Assembly (NCBI GenBank): GCA_964559175.1 | Contig: CAZLGT010000017.1 | Location: 12,851 to 76,850, forward strand | Length of the DNA stretch: 64,000 nt | Reading direction: 5' to 3' | Source of the DNA: Mariniphaga sp964559175 | Lineage (GTDB): Bacteria; Bacteroidota; Bacteroidia; Bacteroidales; Prolixibacteraceae | Shown: positions 1 to 8,675 of the stretch, one piece after another | Layout: each line of letters starts with the position of its first letter | Numbering within the stretch: the stretch's first letter is position 1 | The notes under the pieces: model-generated | Told to the model about the DNA's origin: nothing | Database searches by the model: none | Seen by the model: only the letters and a program-made list of their open reading frames with translations | Made by a program: the position numbers and the translations under genes

Positions 1-2522
1 AAATTATTGAAGTGCCGGGTGAGTCAATAACCAATGCCATAAAAAAATTGTGGCAACAGGGTCTGTTCTCCGATGTAAAAATTACCGCCAGCAAAATTGA
101 AGGCGACGATATCTGGCTTGAGATATACCTGCAGGAACGCCCCCGGCTTTCCGATGTCAACTTTTTTGGCGTATCCAAATCGGAGCAGGATGATATTACT
201 GAAAAAGTACTGCTGCTGAGAGGAAGCCAGATTACCGACAACCAGGTGAACAATGCAGAACGAACAATTAAAAACATCTTTTTGGCCAAAGGCTTCTTAA
301 ACACCGATGTGAACATTGTACAGCGCGACGATACCACCCAAAGTAACAGCATTATACTCGATATTTATGTGGACAAACAGGAAAAGGTAAAAGTAAACGA
401 TATCGTCATTCACGGGAACGAAGAAATTCAGGACAGAGTGCTTGAACGGGCTATGAAAAAAACCAATGCCCGCAAACTCCTGAATTTCTTCCGCACCAAA
501 AAATTCCTGGAAGAAGAATATGAAAACGACAAGGTAAACCTGGTTACCAAATACAATGAAAAAGGGTTCCGCGATGCCATGATTGTTGACGATACCCTTT
601 ATCAGGTAGAAGTTGGCAAAAAAAACAAGCCACGTGTAAATATTGAACTTTGGGTTGACGAAGGTGATAAATACTACTTTGGAGACATCCGTTGGGTTGG
701 GAATACGGTTTATCCATCAGACTATCTGAACACTTATCTGGGCATTGAAAAAGGAGATGTATTTAACCATTCGATATTGGAAAAAAGGCTGTTCGATAAT
801 GACGAAGGGCTTAATAACCTTTACCTTGATAAGGGTTACCTCTTTTTTGACCTGCAACCCATTGAGGCGAATATTGAAAACGATACCATCGATTATGAAA
901 TGCGTATCCGCGAGGGCAAACAGGCTACCATCGACAAAGTTATTATTTCAGGAAACACCAAAACCCACGAGCATGTAGCCCGCCGCGAGCTGCGCACCTA
1001 CCCGGGAGACCTTTTCAGCAAAACGCAAATTATACGTTCTGTAAGGGAGTTGGCCCAGTTAGGTCACTTCGATCCGGAAGCCATCAACCCCGACATCAGA
1101 CCAAAACCTGAAGACGGCACCGTTGACATTGAGTACGAATTACAGGAAAAAGCCAACGACCAGATTGAGCTGTCAGGCGGATGGGGAGCTGGCATGTTTG
1201 TAGGCTCTGTTGGTTTGAAATTTGCCAACTTTTCGGTTCGCAATATTCTGAACAAAGAAGCCTGGAGACCTCTTCCCACAGGCGATGGCCAAACGCTTAG
1301 CCTGCGTTACCAAACCAGCGGAAGATATTACCGGACTGTTAGCCTCTCGTTTATTGAACCCTGGCTTGGAGGGAAAAAACCAAATTCATTCTCGCTTTCA
1401 TTATCTCATTCGCGAATCAATTACAGCGCCAATAAATACTACCAAAATTACAGCCCCTATTACGGCGGCGGTTACGGCGGGTATCCCTCTTATGGTGGTT
1501 ATGGCGGGTATCCCTCTTATGGTGGCTACGGAAGTTACGGTTACGGCGGGTATGGAGGATATGGCTACGACCCTTACGGATATGGAGGCTACGGCGGGTA
1601 TCCGCAATACACGTATAACTATGGGGCAGAAGACGACAATGAAGAGAACGATCAGATTTGGGAAACCACAGCCCTGGCCATGGGATATGGATACCGGCTT
1701 TCGGTTCCCGACGATTATTTCACGGTGTATCACGAAATGTCGTTCGAGCATTACCGCCTGCAAAATATGGGGAGCTATTTCTACTTTCTGGCCGATGAGG
1801 ATGGAAATGTGAACGGTACCTTCAATAACTTTAGCGTTAAAACAGTATTTGGCCGGAATTCGATTGACAATCCATTGTATTCACGTAACGGATCGCAATT
1901 CAGCCTGTCACTGAAAGCTACCCCACCCTATTCATGGTTTACCGGAAAAGATTACAGCTCTCCGGAAGTTTCAAACGAAGAAAAATATAAATTCATTGAA
2001 TACCATAAATGGCTGTTCAAAGGACAGGTTTTCAATCCACTGTCGAGAAACTCCAATTTGGTGTTGCGCACAGCTGTTGAAATGGGGTTCCTTGGTTATT
2101 ACGATGCCAACCGCCTCTCGCCTTTTGAGGGTTTTATTGTGGGTGGATCGGGCATGTCGGGTTACAACATCTACGGGACCGATTATGTGGCATTACGCGG
2201 TTATAAAGACTACAGTCTAAGCCGGGAACGTACCGGTTCGAAAATGTATAACAAATTTACCATGGAGCTGCGGTATCCGGTTACGCTGAAACCCAGTGCC
2301 ACCATTTATGCATTGACTTTTCTGGAGGCCGGGAATGCCAATATGAGTTTTCAGGATTATAATCCGTTCAAACTTTACCGATCAGCCGGAGTTGGCGTGC
2401 GTATTTACCTTCCCATGTTTGGGCTGATGGGTATCGACTGGGGGTATGGATTCGACGAAATTCCCTGGGACAGAGATGCCGGCGGAAGCCAGTTCCACTT
2501 TGTTATCGGCCAGCAATTCTGA
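1..2522 (+). CDS. bamA: Outer membrane protein assembly factor BamA (5' partial)
   Basis: This is the Omp85-family core of the BAM complex, which folds beta-barrel proteins into the outer membrane. The frame is already open at the window edge, so the signal peptide and the start of the first POTRA domain lie outside; the GTG at 12 is only an internal valine. About 380 residues of POTRA repeats come first, followed by a C-terminal 16-strand barrel ending in FHFVIGQQF, with the aromatic C-terminal residue typical of barrel proteins. The barrel carries an odd insert rich in Gly and Tyr at about residues 475-540 (nt 1435-1630). By comparison with E. coli BamA strand order it falls near extracellular loop 3. 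Two OmpH/Skp chaperone genes follow on the same strand, the usual bamA-skp arrangement. The family call is secure; the function of the insert is unknown. Confidence 0.96.
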   Translation, partial: IIEVPGESITNAIKKLWQQGLFSDVKITASKIEGDDIWLEIYLQERPRLSDVNFFGVSKSEQDDITEKVLLLRGSQITDNQVNNAERTIKNIFLAKGFLNTDVNIVQRDDTTQSNSIILDIYVDKQEKVKVNDIVIHGNEEIQDRVLERAMKKTNARKLLNFFRTKKFLEEEYENDKVNLVTKYNEKGFRDAMIVDDTLYQVEVGKKNKPRVNIELWVDEGDKYYFGDIRWVGNTVYPSDYLNTYLGIEKGDVFNHSILEKRLFDNDEGLNNLYLDKGYLFFDLQPIEANIENDTIDYEMRIREGKQATIDKVIISGNTKTHEHVARRELRTYPGDLFSKTQIIRSVRELAQLGHFDPEAINPDIRPKPEDGTVDIEYELQEKANDQIELSGGWGAGMFVGSVGLKFANFSVRNILNKEAWRPLPTGDGQTLSLRYQTSGRYYRTVSLSFIEPWLGGKKPNSFSLSLSHSRINYSANKYYQNYSPYYGGGYGGYPSYGGYGGYPSYGGYGSYGYGGYGGYGYDPYGYGGYGGYPQYTYNYGAEDDNEENDQIWETTALAMGYGYRLSVPDDYFTVYHEMSFEHYRLQNMGSYFYFLADEDGNVNGTFNNFSVKTVFGRNSIDNPLYSRNGSQFSLSLKATPPYSWFTGKDYSSPEVSNEEKYKFIEYHKWLFKGQVFNPLSRNSNLVLRTAVEMGFLGYYDANRLSPFEGFIVGGSGMSGYNIYGTDYVALRGYKDYSLSRERTGSKMYNKFTMELRYPVTLKPSATIYALTFLEAGNANMSFQDYNPFKLYRSAGVGVRIYLPMFGLMGIDWGYGFDEIPWDRDAGGSQFHFVIGQQF
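1471..1524 (+). repeat. 27-bp tandem repeat inside bamA
   Basis: Two adjacent 27-base units, 1471-1497 and 1498-1524, differ at one base (gttacggcgg versus gttatggcgg at the unit start). They encode a nine-residue Gly/Tyr/Pro/Ser unit read as GYGGYPSYG. Looser Gly-Tyr units continue to about 1620. The unit length is a multiple of three, so gain or loss of a unit would keep the frame. Confidence 0.9.
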
Positions 2523-2587
2523 TAGTTACATATTTGGCATAAAATATGATAATACACTCATTAATATTAACGAAATTTTAGTTTGCC

Positions 2588-3100
2588 ATGAAAAAATTGA
2601 TATTCACCATTACAGCCATTATCGCATTCAGCGGAATGACTTTTGCCCAGAAATACGGGTTTATCGACTCCGGATATATTCTTGACAATATCCCGTCGTT
2701 CAGGGCAGCACAGGAACAGCTAAACCAGCTTTCAGCTCAATACCAGAAAGAGCTGGAATCGATGCATGCCGAGATTGAACAAATGTACCAGGATTTTCAG
2801 GCCGAAAGTGTTTTGCTTTCGGAAGACATGAAACGCAGGCGAGAAGATGTTATTATCACCAAAGAAAAAGACTACAAGCAGCTTCAACGCAAATATTTCG
2901 GCCCGGAGGGTGATTTGTACCAAAAAAGACAGGCACTTGTAAAACCCATTCAGGATGATATTTTTACAGCCGTTCATGAAATCGCCAACGAAGGAAGTTA
3001 TGCCGTTATTTTCGACAAATCGGGAGGGACTACCCTGTTTTATACAAACCCGCGATACGATTTAAGTGATCAGGTGCTTCAAAAACTCGGATATAAATAA
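2588..3100 (+). CDS. OmpH/Skp-family periplasmic chaperone (first copy)
   Basis: A 170-residue OmpH/Skp-like protein. Residues 1-20 form a Sec signal peptide ending in MTFAQ. The rest is a short beta segment (KYGFIDSGYIL), a long charged helical hairpin at about residues 40-110 that forms the tentacles of the trimer, and a C-terminal strand region (YAVIFDKSGG). Skp proteins hold unfolded outer membrane proteins in the periplasm and pass them to BAM. It starts 65 bases after bamA and is followed by a second paralogue, consistent with joint work in outer membrane biogenesis. Confidence 0.9.
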   Translation: MKKLIFTITAIIAFSGMTFAQKYGFIDSGYILDNIPSFRAAQEQLNQLSAQYQKELESMHAEIEQMYQDFQAESVLLSEDMKRRREDVIITKEKDYKQLQRKYFGPEGDLYQKRQALVKPIQDDIFTAVHEIANEGSYAVIFDKSGGTTLFYTNPRYDLSDQVLQKLGYK

Positions 3101-3108
3101 TTAATAAC

Positions 3109-3116
3109 TATATTTG
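3109..3116 (+). promoter_or_regulatory. Candidate -7 promoter element TATATTTG
   Basis: This matches the Bacteroidota -7 consensus TAnnTTTG and lies 30 bases before the ATG at 3146. It argues against the upstream in-frame GTG at 3116, which overlaps the element. No good -33 TTTG is visible. Confidence 0.4.
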
Positions 3117-3145
3117 TGACCAAAAATTTTAATACTACGTTGATT

Positions 3146-3661
3146 ATGAGAAATTTAGTTAAAATCTTTACATTCTTTTTGTTCGTTGCCGTAACCACTT
3201 CGGCCTACGCACAAAATCAAAAATTCGGACATATTGATTTACAGGCTTTGGTACAGTTGATGCCGGAAAGAACCGCTGCCGAAACCGAATTTAATAAATT
3301 CCAGGCCGATTTGGAAGAAGTATTCGGCGAAATGCAACAAAATTACCAGCAAAAGCTTGCTGAGCTGGAACAGTTGGGAGCTGAAGCTTCGGAGGTAAGA
3401 AGAAATGCAAAAATTACTGAATTACAGGAACTTCAGCAGCGCATTCAAAATTACCAGATGACTGCACAGCAGCAAATACAGCAAAAACAGGCTGAATTGC
3501 TGTCTCCCGTTTTCGACAAGGCAGAACAAGCCATCGAAGAAGTTGGAAAAGAACAGGGATTGCTTTATGTTTTTGACATTGGTTCACAAGTTGTTTTGTA
3601 CAGATCAAACCAAAGCATCGATATTCTTCCTATGGTAAAACAAAAGCTGGGAATTCAGTAA
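3146..3661 (+). CDS. OmpH/Skp-family periplasmic chaperone (second copy)
   Basis: A 171-residue paralogue of the preceding gene. Residues 1-23 are a signal peptide (ending TSAYAQ), followed by KFGHIDLQALVQLMP and a Gln/Glu-rich coiled-coil hairpin, then the closing strand LLYVFDIGSQVVLY. The ATG at 3146 is preferred to the in-frame GTG at 3116 because it places the signal peptide at the N-terminus and lies downstream of a promoter-like element. Tandem OmpH paralogues after bamA are common in Bacteroidota. Whether the two form mixed trimers cannot be told from sequence. Confidence 0.9.
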   Translation: MRNLVKIFTFFLFVAVTTSAYAQNQKFGHIDLQALVQLMPERTAAETEFNKFQADLEEVFGEMQQNYQQKLAELEQLGAEASEVRRNAKITELQELQQRIQNYQMTAQQQIQQKQAELLSPVFDKAEQAIEEVGKEQGLLYVFDIGSQVVLYRSNQSIDILPMVKQKLGIQ

Positions 3662-3680
3662 AAATTAAAACGAATTATAA

Positions 3681-3719
3681 AAAAAGGCCATTTTTCAATT
3701 GAAAAATGGCCTTTTTTTT
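3681..3719 (+). terminator. Rho-independent terminator after the OmpH genes
   Basis: Inverted repeat AAAAAAGGCCATTTTTC / GAAAAATGGCCTTTTTT around an AATT centre, ending in a run of T. It lies about 20 bases after the stop codon and separates the bamA-ompH unit from the glycogen synthase gene. Confidence 0.85.
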
Positions 3720-3801
3720 ATGCTTTAAAACCTGTTTTGTTGGAAAGAACTTGAATTCAGTTTATATTTAGAGGTGTAAATTGTTAACCAAAATGTAGTT
3801 T

Positions 3802-5640
3802 ATGAATGCTGATATGAATATAGAAAAACCAGAAGAACTTAAAGTTCCTTCCAATACCTATTTGTTTGAAATAGCCTGGGAAGTGTGCAACCAGGTAGGA
3901 GGCATTTATACCGTAATTCGGTCGAAAGTGCCTTCGGTAATCGAAAAATGGGGTAAAGACAATTATTTCCTCATAGGGCCATATTTCGAAGACCAGGCGG
4001 CAGCACATTTCGACCCGGCAACCGATTATTCTACTCCGGTTGGCAAAGCTGTTTTAAAAATGCAGGAAAGGGGCTTCGATGTCCATTACGGGCAGTGGAT
4101 TGTCTCCGGCAGGCCACATGTGGTTCTGTTCAATCCTTATTCGGTGTACGACAAGCTGGGAGAAATAAAACACTTTGTATTGCAGGATTACCACATTTCT
4201 CTTCCGGGCCAGGACGACTTGCTCGATAAAGTGGCTGCCTTCGGGTTTCAGGTAAAAGAATTTTTGCGCTACTTGTGCTCATCCGGGTTTTGCAGCAGCA
4301 GGGTTATTGCCCACTTCCACGAATGGATGGCCGGACTGCCCATTCCGGGTCTCAGAAAAGATAATCTCGATATCAAAATTGTTTTCACTACCCATGCTAC
4401 CTTACTGGGACGTTATCTGGCGATGAACGACAATCGGTTTTACGACCATCTGGCTTTTTACAACTGGGAAAAAGAGGCCAATAATTTTAACGTGCGGCCT
4501 ATTGTTGAAATAGAACGGGCTTCGGCACACGGAGCCCATGTGTTTACAACCGTAAGTGAACTTACAGGAAGAGAATGTACTCACCTTTTGGGTCGCACTC
4601 CGGACATGATCTTACCAAACGGGCTGAACATTCAACGCTTTGAAGCACTTCATCAGGTGCAAAACCAGCACCTCGAATTCAAGGAAAAAATCCACGACTT
4701 TGTGATGGGACATTTCTTTCAAAGCTATTCGTTCGACCTCGACAATACGCTCTATTTCTTCACCTCGGGCCGGTACGAATATCAAAACAAAGGATACGAC
4801 CTCACGCTTGAGGCACTTGCGCGGCTTAACTGGAGAATGCAGCAGACGAACTCGCCTATGACAGTGGTGGCATTTTTCATCACCAAAAGGCCTTTTTACA
4901 CCTTCAATCCCGATGTTCTGCACTCAAAAGCACTGATTGAAGACATCAGCCGTGTTTGCTCGGAAATAAAAGAGCAGGTTGGGAAAAGGCTTTATACCAA
5001 AATTACATCGGATAACGGAAATTACCTGTTCCCCGAACTGAGTGAAATGGTGGACGACTACCTGAGGTTAAAGCTTCGCAGAAATGTACAGGGATGGAAA
5101 TCAAACCTTTTGCCCAAAATAGTAACCCACACCCTGGTGGACGACGCCAAAGACGAAATTTTAAGCTTTTTAAGAACAGCTAATTTGGTGAACAACCGGC
5201 ACGATAAGGTAAAAGTGGTGTATCACCCCGATTTTATCAGTACTTCCAATCCACTTTTCAAAATGGATTATAATCAGTTTGTGCGTGGATGCCACCTGGG
5301 CATTTTCCCCAGCATGTACGAACCCTGGGGTTATACCCCGCTGGAATGCCTTGCCAGCGGCCTGCCATCCATTACCAGCAACCTGGCTGGTTTTGGCGAT
5401 TACGTTTCGCGCAACATCATTGACCACGAAAGACTGGGAATGTATATAATCGACCGAAAAAGTAAAGATTTTAACCGGGCAGCAGACGAACTGGCCAGTA
5501 TCATGTTGCGCTTTGTGCAGATGACCCGGCGCGAACGCATTGCTTTAAGGTATCGCAGCGAGGATGCGTCACTTCACTTCGACTGGACAAACCTGGGAAA
5601 ATATTACGATAAGGCCTATCAACTGGCTGTTCAACGCTAA
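3802..5640 (+). CDS. Glycogen synthase, GT3 (eukaryote-type) family
   Basis: A 612-residue retaining glycosyltransferase of family GT3, the animal/fungal type glycogen synthase, rather than the GT5 GlgA usual in bacteria. The signature N-terminus is EIAWEVCNQVGGIYTVIRSK, the nucleotide-sugar-binding Lys region of GT3. The C-terminal domain has EPWGYTPLECLASGLPSI, containing the E-x7-E motif. It should extend alpha-1,4-glucan from a nucleotide-activated glucose in the cytoplasm. GT3 enzymes are known in Bacteroidota. The ATG at 3802 follows an AT-rich leader; another in-frame ATG at 3814 is possible. murI follows after 14 bases and is probably co-transcribed. Confidence 0.92.
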   Translation: MNADMNIEKPEELKVPSNTYLFEIAWEVCNQVGGIYTVIRSKVPSVIEKWGKDNYFLIGPYFEDQAAAHFDPATDYSTPVGKAVLKMQERGFDVHYGQWIVSGRPHVVLFNPYSVYDKLGEIKHFVLQDYHISLPGQDDLLDKVAAFGFQVKEFLRYLCSSGFCSSRVIAHFHEWMAGLPIPGLRKDNLDIKIVFTTHATLLGRYLAMNDNRFYDHLAFYNWEKEANNFNVRPIVEIERASAHGAHVFTTVSELTGRECTHLLGRTPDMILPNGLNIQRFEALHQVQNQHLEFKEKIHDFVMGHFFQSYSFDLDNTLYFFTSGRYEYQNKGYDLTLEALARLNWRMQQTNSPMTVVAFFITKRPFYTFNPDVLHSKALIEDISRVCSEIKEQVGKRLYTKITSDNGNYLFPELSEMVDDYLRLKLRRNVQGWKSNLLPKIVTHTLVDDAKDEILSFLRTANLVNNRHDKVKVVYHPDFISTSNPLFKMDYNQFVRGCHLGIFPSMYEPWGYTPLECLASGLPSITSNLAGFGDYVSRNIIDHERLGMYIIDRKSKDFNRAADELASIMLRFVQMTRRERIALRYRSEDASLHFDWTNLGKYYDKAYQLAVQR

Positions 5641-5654
5641 CCGGTTAAATTGCA

Positions 5655-6485
5655 ATGATGAATACTGCTCCAATTGGTGTTTTTGACTCAGGTTATGGCG
5701 GTTTAACTGTTTTAAAAGAACTCGTTAAATCGCTACCCCGTTACGATTTTCTCTACCTTGGTGATAATGCACGAACTCCTTATGGAACCAGGTCGTTCAG
5801 GGTGGTTTATGAATATACATTACAGGCAGTTAATTATCTGTTCAGCCAAAATTGCCCGCTGGTTATCATCGCCTGCAATACGGCATCGGCCAAGGCATTA
5901 CGGAATATACAACAGCTCGACCTGCCCCGCATCGCACCCGACCGGCGGGTGTTGGGAGTCATCAGGCCCAGTGTGGAAAAAGTAGCAGAAATAACGCAAA
6001 ACGGACATGTAGGCGTGTTGGGAACACCGGGAACTATAGCATCAGAATCGTATCCCATCGAGTTGAAAAAATGGTCGGACGGGAAAGTAAAATCGACCGT
6101 GCAGGAGGCTTGTCCGCTGTGGGTTCCACTGGTTGAAAACAACGAAATGACCAACGAAGGAGCTGCTTACTTTGTACAGAAAAATATCCGCAATATTCTC
6201 AACAAAGATGAAACCCTGGATACCTTGATTTTAGGATGCACACACTATCCGCTGCTCATGCATCAAATCCGGAAATTTGTTCCGCAACACATTCATATTC
6301 TTGAGCAGGGACAAATAGTAGCCGAAAAACTGATGGATTACCTCAACCGGCATCCCGAAATGGAATCGAGGCTTACCAAAGGCAGTCACATTCATTTTCA
6401 AACTACCGAATCAGCCGAAAATTTTAACGATAAAGCAACTCTTTTTATGCAAAAAGAGGTGAATGCAACATCCATTCACCTCTGA
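5655..6485 (+). CDS. murI: Glutamate racemase
   Basis: Racemises L-glutamate to D-glutamate for peptidoglycan precursors in the cytoplasm. At 276 residues it matches the family. Visible motifs are IGVFDSGYGGLTVLKEL at the N-terminus, YLGDNARTPYG, and the two catalytic cysteines in IIACNTAS (Cys74) and LGCTHYPLL (Cys195). The cofactor-independent Asp/Glu racemase fold is clear. The last codons overlap a bidirectional terminator stem (6455-6483), so the C-terminus is shaped by that hairpin. Confidence 0.97.
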   Translation: MMNTAPIGVFDSGYGGLTVLKELVKSLPRYDFLYLGDNARTPYGTRSFRVVYEYTLQAVNYLFSQNCPLVIIACNTASAKALRNIQQLDLPRIAPDRRVLGVIRPSVEKVAEITQNGHVGVLGTPGTIASESYPIELKKWSDGKVKSTVQEACPLWVPLVENNEMTNEGAAYFVQKNIRNILNKDETLDTLILGCTHYPLLMHQIRKFVPQHIHILEQGQIVAEKLMDYLNRHPEMESRLTKGSHIHFQTTESAENFNDKATLFMQKEVNATSIHL

Positions 6486-6492
6486 CCTTTTT
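6455..6492. terminator. Bidirectional terminator overlapping the murI 3' end
   Basis: Inverted repeat AGAGGTGAATG (6455-6465) and CATTCACCTCT (6473-6483), followed by CCTTTTTT on the plus strand and by TTTTT on the minus strand. It serves murI and the convergent phosphotransferase gene. The left arm and most of the right arm are inside murI codons. Confidence 0.75.
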
Positions 6493-6508
6493 TCGCAAAA
6501 ATGCAATT

Positions 6509-7597
6509 TCAGGAAATCAGTTCCGAAATTACTTTTTTCATTTCGTCGTATTGTTCTTCCATACTGGTAAGCAGTTTGTACTGTGCACGGGTGCGCACCA
6601 GGTTGTGATCTTCCGATTTTGTTTTGTAATAATTATCGCCATCGATGTAATCCATTAAAAACCGGAGCACCTGCTCATAAGTGATGTATCTGGCCGAAAA
6701 AGCCAGGTATTCTTTTTCCTTCTGAGTTAAAAACGAACCGGCTTCTTCGAGGTACCCGCGGGCAAAGGCTTTGAAAATTTCCATGTCCATCGAAACATTG
6801 TCCAGATTGGTATCGTCTTCTTTTCCGGTGTTGGTATAATACCGCATAGCATCGCCAAAATCGTTCAGTACAGTACTGTTCAAAACCGTGTCCAAATCAA
6901 TCAAACACAATACTTCGCCTTTCTTATCGAAAAGAATGTTATTGATTTTGGTATCGTTGTGGCTTACCCGGGTAGGAATGGTTCCATCTTCCACCATTTT
7001 CCAGAAATCCATCATCTCGTTCCGGCGGGATTCAATCCAGCTTATCTCTTCAGCCACTTTTGCTTTCCGCCCCACCGGGTCTCTGCGTAACACATCGTCC
7101 CACTGTTCATATCGGATCCGGATGTTGTGAAACCCCGGCAAAATATCGGTAAGCGGTTCTTTCAAATCGGAAACCAGAGACTGAAATTTGCCGATACCTT
7201 TTCCGCCGGCATAAGCCAGCTCAGGAGTTTCAGCAACATCGTAGGCAATGGTATTATCAATAAACAGGCTAACAGCCCAGTATTCCTCTTCCTCGTCCAG
7301 AAAATAAAGTTTCCCGTCGTTGGCAGGAATAACAGTCATTGCTTCGCGCATAGGATCGCCCCCGGCTTCTAAAACCTTCGACTTTATGTGGCTGCACACT
7401 TTTTCAATGTTTTCCATCATGGCCGGGATGGGCGAAAACACTTTTTTATTTTTTCGCTGAAGAATATAAGCAGGCGAATCTCCTTCTGTTTTAATAATGA
7501 AGGTGTCATTTATAAAACCTTCGCCAAGTGGCACAACTTCTTTTACAATTCCCTCCAGCCTGAACTGCCGGGCAATTTCTTTTAAATCTGTATTCAT
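6509..7597 (-). CDS. APH-family phosphotransferase, N-acetylhexosamine 1-kinase-like
   Basis: A 362-residue aminoglycoside/choline-kinase-fold protein. The kinase motif HNDTKINNILFD (about residues 214-225) carries the catalytic Asp and the metal-binding Asn, and CLIDLDT follows as the second metal site. The ATG at 7597 is chosen over an in-frame TTG at 7642 that would overlap the upstream gene; with the ATG the gap is 10 bases. The upstream partner is a nucleotidyltransferase, so the pair looks like a sugar salvage module in which the kinase makes a sugar-1-phosphate and the partner activates it. This resembles NahK plus its pyrophosphorylase in the galacto-N-biose pathway. Antibiotic modification is unlikely in this context. 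The exact substrate is inferred, not seen. Confidence 0.75.
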   Translation of the reverse strand: MNTDLKEIARQFRLEGIVKEVVPLGEGFINDTFIIKTEGDSPAYILQRKNKKVFSPIPAMMENIEKVCSHIKSKVLEAGGDPMREAMTVIPANDGKLYFLDEEEEYWAVSLFIDNTIAYDVAETPELAYAGGKGIGKFQSLVSDLKEPLTDILPGFHNIRIRYEQWDDVLRRDPVGRKAKVAEEISWIESRRNEMMDFWKMVEDGTIPTRVSHNDTKINNILFDKKGEVLCLIDLDTVLNSTVLNDFGDAMRYYTNTGKEDDTNLDNVSMDMEIFKAFARGYLEEAGSFLTQKEKEYLAFSARYITYEQVLRFLMDYIDGDNYYKTKSEDHNLVRTRAQYKLLTSMEEQYDEMKKVISELIS

Positions 7598-7607
7598 TTC
7601 AATTTCA

Positions 7608-8507
7608 TTAAAACAATTTTTGCGGATAATCTCCCGCTTCAATGAGCTTTTTTAAACGGGCAACCACCCGTGGTTTATCTTCCTTGTAGGTAACGCCAAA
7701 CCAGGGGGAATCTGCTTTCAATACTTTCACCATAGCTTTATTGTCCCGAATCATTTCAAACACTACGGATGGTATATAAATTTCCGATTTCAACTCCCGC
7801 CCTTTTTCTTTCAGAAAATCAATAAATTTTTCTTCCAGAATGGGGAAAACCGAAGGTTTAAACCCCCAAATATTCATTGAAGCGCTTTCTTCCCCGGTCA
7901 ACTCTTTTTCGCTTTCGTCGGGTTCAATGGAAATTACCCCGCCTTCTTTTTTCAGAATTTTGGTTGTTTCCACAATCTTCTGCAAAAAGTCGTTTTCGTC
8001 CACCTGACAAATTCCGCGCGATACCGAACCATAATCCGACAAAGTATGCTTCAGTTTATATCCCACCATGGAATATTCCGCCGGATTTTCCGACGCTGTG
8101 AGAAACTCTGCCATTACCCTGTAAGCATTAAATCCGTAGAAATCATCGGCGTTGAGGGCACAAAAAGGCTCCTTAACCACATTTTTGGCAACCAGAATGG
8201 CATGGGCAGTTCCCCAGGGCTTTTCACGTCCATCAGGAACCGTAAATCCTTCGGGCAGGTTCTCCAACTCCTGATAAACATACTCCACCTCCACTTTCCC
8301 ATTCAGAATCGGGTCGAACTTTTCTTTGAAAGCATCAGCAAAACTTTCGCGGATGACGAACACCACTTTGCCAAACCCGGCTTTTATAGCGTCGTAAATG
8401 GAATAATCGATGATGGCCTCGCCATTTGGCCCCACAGGTTCTACCTGTTTTAAACCGCCAAAACGGCTTCCCATGCCTGCTGCAAGTATAAGTAATGTTG
8501 GTTTCAT
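7608..8507 (-). CDS. Sugar nucleotidyltransferase
   Basis: A 299-residue NTP_transferase-family protein. The N-terminus LLILAAGMGSRFGGLKQ is the nucleotide-binding signature (GxGxR and a following Lys), with ALNADDFYG as the metal-binding Asp region. It should condense a sugar-1-phosphate with an NTP to give an NDP-sugar and pyrophosphate. Its stop lies 10 bases before the start of the phosphotransferase, on the same strand, so the two are probably one operon. The base and sugar cannot be fixed from sequence; UDP-hexose or UDP-N-acetylhexosamine is the best guess given the kinase partner. Confidence 0.82.
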   Translation of the reverse strand: MKPTLLILAAGMGSRFGGLKQVEPVGPNGEAIIDYSIYDAIKAGFGKVVFVIRESFADAFKEKFDPILNGKVEVEYVYQELENLPEGFTVPDGREKPWGTAHAILVAKNVVKEPFCALNADDFYGFNAYRVMAEFLTASENPAEYSMVGYKLKHTLSDYGSVSRGICQVDENDFLQKIVETTKILKKEGGVISIEPDESEKELTGEESASMNIWGFKPSVFPILEEKFIDFLKEKGRELKSEIYIPSVVFEMIRDNKAMVKVLKADSPWFGVTYKEDKPRVVARLKKLIEAGDYPQKLF

Positions 8508-8675
8508 CTGACTAAGAATTTAATTTTGATTTTTACCGTTTTTTATTTCGATTACGAAAGAAAGAAATCTTTTTGACACTTAAAAATGAAAACAAAAAAA
8601 GTTTCTAAATTTTTTAAAAAGAAAAATGCAAATTGATGGATATTTTTAAAAGAAATGATAAGAAGAACCGAAAAA

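Noticed and set aside
1471..1620. CRISPR-like repeat array
   Set aside because: The units are adjacent, in frame with bamA and without spacers; no CRISPR array or cas gene was seen in the window.
1401..1763. Minus-strand frame across the BamA Gly/Tyr region
   Set aside because: The repeat codons of the plus strand create an open antisense frame by composition only.
7598..7642. TTG start for the phosphotransferase gene
   Set aside because: It overlaps the nucleotidyltransferase by 35 bases; ATG 7597 leaves a normal 10-base gap.
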